This document shows positions 62,465 through 64,000 of a stretch of DNA of 64,000 nucleotides, one piece after another (position 1 is the first letter of the stretch; every line of letters begins with the position of its first letter). A program made the translations under genes and the position numbers. Below the pieces are notes generated by a model that was not told the origin of the DNA, ran no database searches, and worked only from the letters and a program-made list of their open reading frames with translations. Origin of the DNA: Enterococcus pseudoavium NBRC 100491 (lineage in GTDB: Bacteria > Bacillota > Bacilli > Lactobacillales > Enterococcaceae); contig NZ_BCQF01000002.1 of assembly GCF_001544295.1 (NCBI RefSeq), forward strand, positions 1 through 64,000, written 5' to 3'.

Positions 62465-63517
62465 ATGAACTTGTTAGATCAATTAGACTGGTCCTATTGG
62501 AAACGGTTGACGCCAAAAGAAAAGCGGACATTACTAAGTCAACTTTTGCTTCATTTTGTGAATCCATTGATGAAAATTTCAGATATCGAGTTAAAAGATT
62601 TTGAATTATATGGGATCAAATGTCAAACGTTTCAATTAATGATTGATGATGAGGCATTTGTTTTTATCCCAGGCAATAAAGATGCTATCTTAGGTTGGAA
62701 TTTAGGGACGAAAGGCTTATCGTTGTTAGAGACAGCACCTAATTCCCCGCAAATTACAATTCCGCAAGAACTACGGGGCAAGTATAACTTTTTTGATGTC
62801 GATTCATTAGGCGAGTTAATCAATGATAAAACGACAAGTTTACGTAAAGTCAAAATCCCCCCGATGTTTGTTCAGCGGCAGGCGTTGCCAGCGGGCACAA
62901 GTTATTTAGGAATCTATGATGCAGTGACCGGTAGTTTCACTGGCGAGGCAGATCAATTTTCAACCTATGAAGAAGAAATCAAAGCGGTCTTATCTCCCAA
63001 TCTAACGCCTGAGGAAAGTATCACTTGGTCTTTTCCGGAAAATGTTTTAAAAGAAAATCGTTGGTACATCGAACTAGTTCCAAATTCTGATAGTTATCAT
63101 GTCTTTAGTCATGAGAATCATACGTACACTAGTTTGCGAAAAAAAATTCGTCGGAAAAATTTTGATCTATTAACCGAAGATCAATGGGAATACGTTAATG
63201 GGGCAGGCAGTCGCCGGCTATTTCGCTGGGGCAATGATTTGAATATTAGTGATCCTTATCGTGGTAAAAATGTAAAAAAAATGATGGAACAAGCCAATAT
63301 GTTTGGACTCTTTTTTGATACTTCAATGGAGCGCTTCGAAATTACTGAAGATCCCGGTGTTTTAAAATTAACCAATCAAAAAAATACAGTGGGGATTCCG
63401 ATTATTGATTTTCTGCCATTATCGAGTTATTTCAGTAATAATACGACTATGCTGCATGAAAAAAAACTGGCACCAAATGAATATTTGTATCGGAAAGCAA
63501 TTTTAATCAAGATCTAG
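62465..63517 (+). CDS. Unknown protein with FGE-sulfatase-like C-terminal motif (350 aa)
   Basis: No named family fits fully. Residues about 235-260 read LLTEDQWEYVNGAGSRRLFRWGNDL (in pieces: TEDQWEY, then LFRWGND), closely resembling the T-E-x-E-W-E-Y...W-G-[ND] signature of the FGE-sulfatase/C-lectin-like fold. The N-terminal 200 residues are unrelated and probably form a separate beta-rich domain (for example ITIPQELRGKYNFFDVDS). No signal or membrane segment is seen, and no catalytic Cys pair of true FGE. The start at 62465 follows GGAGGAGG; the T-box of alaS begins just after it. Confidence 0.7.
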   Translation: MNLLDQLDWSYWKRLTPKEKRTLLSQLLLHFVNPLMKISDIELKDFELYGIKCQTFQLMIDDEAFVFIPGNKDAILGWNLGTKGLSLLETAPNSPQITIPQELRGKYNFFDVDSLGELINDKTTSLRKVKIPPMFVQRQALPAGTSYLGIYDAVTGSFTGEADQFSTYEEEIKAVLSPNLTPEESITWSFPENVLKENRWYIELVPNSDSYHVFSHENHTYTSLRKKIRRKNFDLLTEDQWEYVNGAGSRRLFRWGNDLNISDPYRGKNVKKMMEQANMFGLFFDTSMERFEITEDPGVLKLTNQKNTVGIPIIDFLPLSSYFSNNTTMLHEKKLAPNEYLYRKAILIKI

Positions 63518-63518
63518 T

Positions 63519-63547
63519 TTGACTTTTGACAGACTTTTTTCTATACT
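63519..63547 (+). promoter_or_regulatory. Promoter of alaS
   Basis: -35 TTGACT (63519-63524), 17-base spacer, -10 TATACT (63542-63547), directly before the T-box leader. Confidence 0.75.
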
Positions 63548-63553
63548 CATAAA

Positions 63554-63766
63554 AGGATATGGTTTATGATTTAGGCATCTACAGAGAGTGCACGGTTGTT
63601 GGAAGTTGCACGTTGCCAATGATAAATTGCTCCCGTCAATTTTTGATTGAAAAATCAACGCTGCTCAGCGTTAACGAGCTGAAGAGGTAATGATCAAACT
63701 ATCATTGCAATCAAGGTGGTACCGCGAGTTTTCGTCCTTGACTGCAGTGATAGTTTTTATTTTTTT
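63554..63766 (+). promoter_or_regulatory. T-box leader of alaS
   Basis: A T-box riboswitch sensing uncharged tRNA-Ala. The consensus AAGGTGGTACCGCGAG is at 63713-63728. A likely Ala specifier GCT is at 63629-63631. The terminator is formed by CTATCATTGCAATCAAGG and CCTTGACTGCAGTGATAG (imperfect), followed by a T run ending at about 63766. The TGGT pairs with a tRNA 3' ACCA. The specifier assignment is less sure than the T-box. Confidence 0.9.
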
Positions 63767-63784
63767 AAAGAAAGAGGAGAAAAG

Positions 63785-64000
63785 ATGAAAAAATTATCAA
63801 GCGCTGAAGTGCGCCAAATGTTTTTAGACTTTTTTAAAACGAAGAATCATATGATTGAACCTAGTGCGTCGTTAGTCCCAGTTAATGATCCGACTTTATT
63901 ATGGATCAACTCGGGTGTTGCTACGATGAAAAAATATTTCGATGGCAGTGTCGTTCCAGAAAACCCGCGGATTGCCAATGCTCAAAAATCAATTCGGACC
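63785..64000 (+). CDS. alaS: Alanine-tRNA ligase (3' end outside window)
   Basis: The first 72 residues of class II AlaRS, cut by the window end. The N-terminal block [46 protein letters not shown] (motif 1 region) and [13 protein letters not shown] are diagnostic. AAGAGGAG precedes the ATG at 63785. Expression is controlled by the T-box immediately upstream. cshB-alaS proximity fits Firmicute gene order. Confidence 0.95.
   Translation, partial: MKKLSSAEVRQMFLDFFKTKNHMIEPSASLVPVNDPTLLWINSGVATMKKYFDGSVVPENPRIANAQKSIRT

Noticed and set aside
34504-64000. Mobile elements, prophage genes or CRISPR arrays
   Set aside because: No transposase, integrase, terminal inverted repeats with target duplications, or regularly spaced repeats were seen anywhere in the window.

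Overview
The window is a low-GC Gram-positive chromosome segment, most likely from Enterococcus or a close relative in the Enterococcaceae. The pointers are RexAB in place of AddAB or RecBCD, an RNase PH–RdgB fusion, a water-forming-type NADH oxidase, class B RNase P RNA, T-box leaders on aminoacyl-tRNA synthetase genes, and the recU–pbp1A / ypsA–gpsB–rnpB block. Genes are densely packed on both strands with many rho-independent hairpins. I see no insertion sequence, prophage, CRISPR array, rRNA or integrase gene, so this is mostly core genome with some lineage-specific small genes.

Layout. 1-6.8 kb: end of a cell-wall glucosaminidase, azlCD amino-acid exporter, UspA, tRNA-Gln(CUG), small unknown and membrane proteins, nitroreductase, signal peptidase I. 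6.9-18.3 kb: rexB-rexA, an HxlR regulator, T-box-controlled pheST. 18.3-23.5 kb (minus strand): a GlpP-controlled three-gene FAD oxidoreductase operon, glpP and trpS. 23.6-26.7 kb: a polar amino-acid ABC transporter. 27-33 kb: murI, rph-rdgB and yfcE; cbpB; zinc-free S14 with a Zur-like operator; MscS; ilvE with CodY-like boxes. 33-38 kb: divergent fabI and a fabZ-like gene with two FabT-like boxes, a cyclophilin lipoprotein, gap, obg. 38-45.5 kb: an AT-rich gap, an atypical winged-helix regulator, DUF1269 protein, rnz, an SDR, a LapA-like protein, recJ-apt. 45.5-52 kb: an SOS locus (small membrane protein, lexA, ynzC), tkt, nox, dnaD-nth. 52-58.4 kb: pbp1A-recU, ypsA-gpsB, rnpB, an rRNA methyltransferase, an HD hydrolase. 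58.6-64 kb: unknown proteins, a VanZ-RDD fusion, cshB, an acetyltransferase, an FGE-like protein, and T-box-controlled alaS cut by the window end.

Most notable. (1) A small two-helix membrane protein beside lexA whose promoter carries one LexA box filling the -35/-10 spacer and a second at the start of transcription. It is a candidate undescribed SOS effector. (2) A FabZ-family protein divergent from fabI in which the catalytic His is Tyr. (3) An 18-bp palindrome in the nox promoter spacer. (4) A divergent protein with a formylglycine-generating-enzyme-like motif upstream of alaS. (5) Operators readable by eye for Zur, FabT, CodY and LexA, plus a GlpP-type leader terminator.
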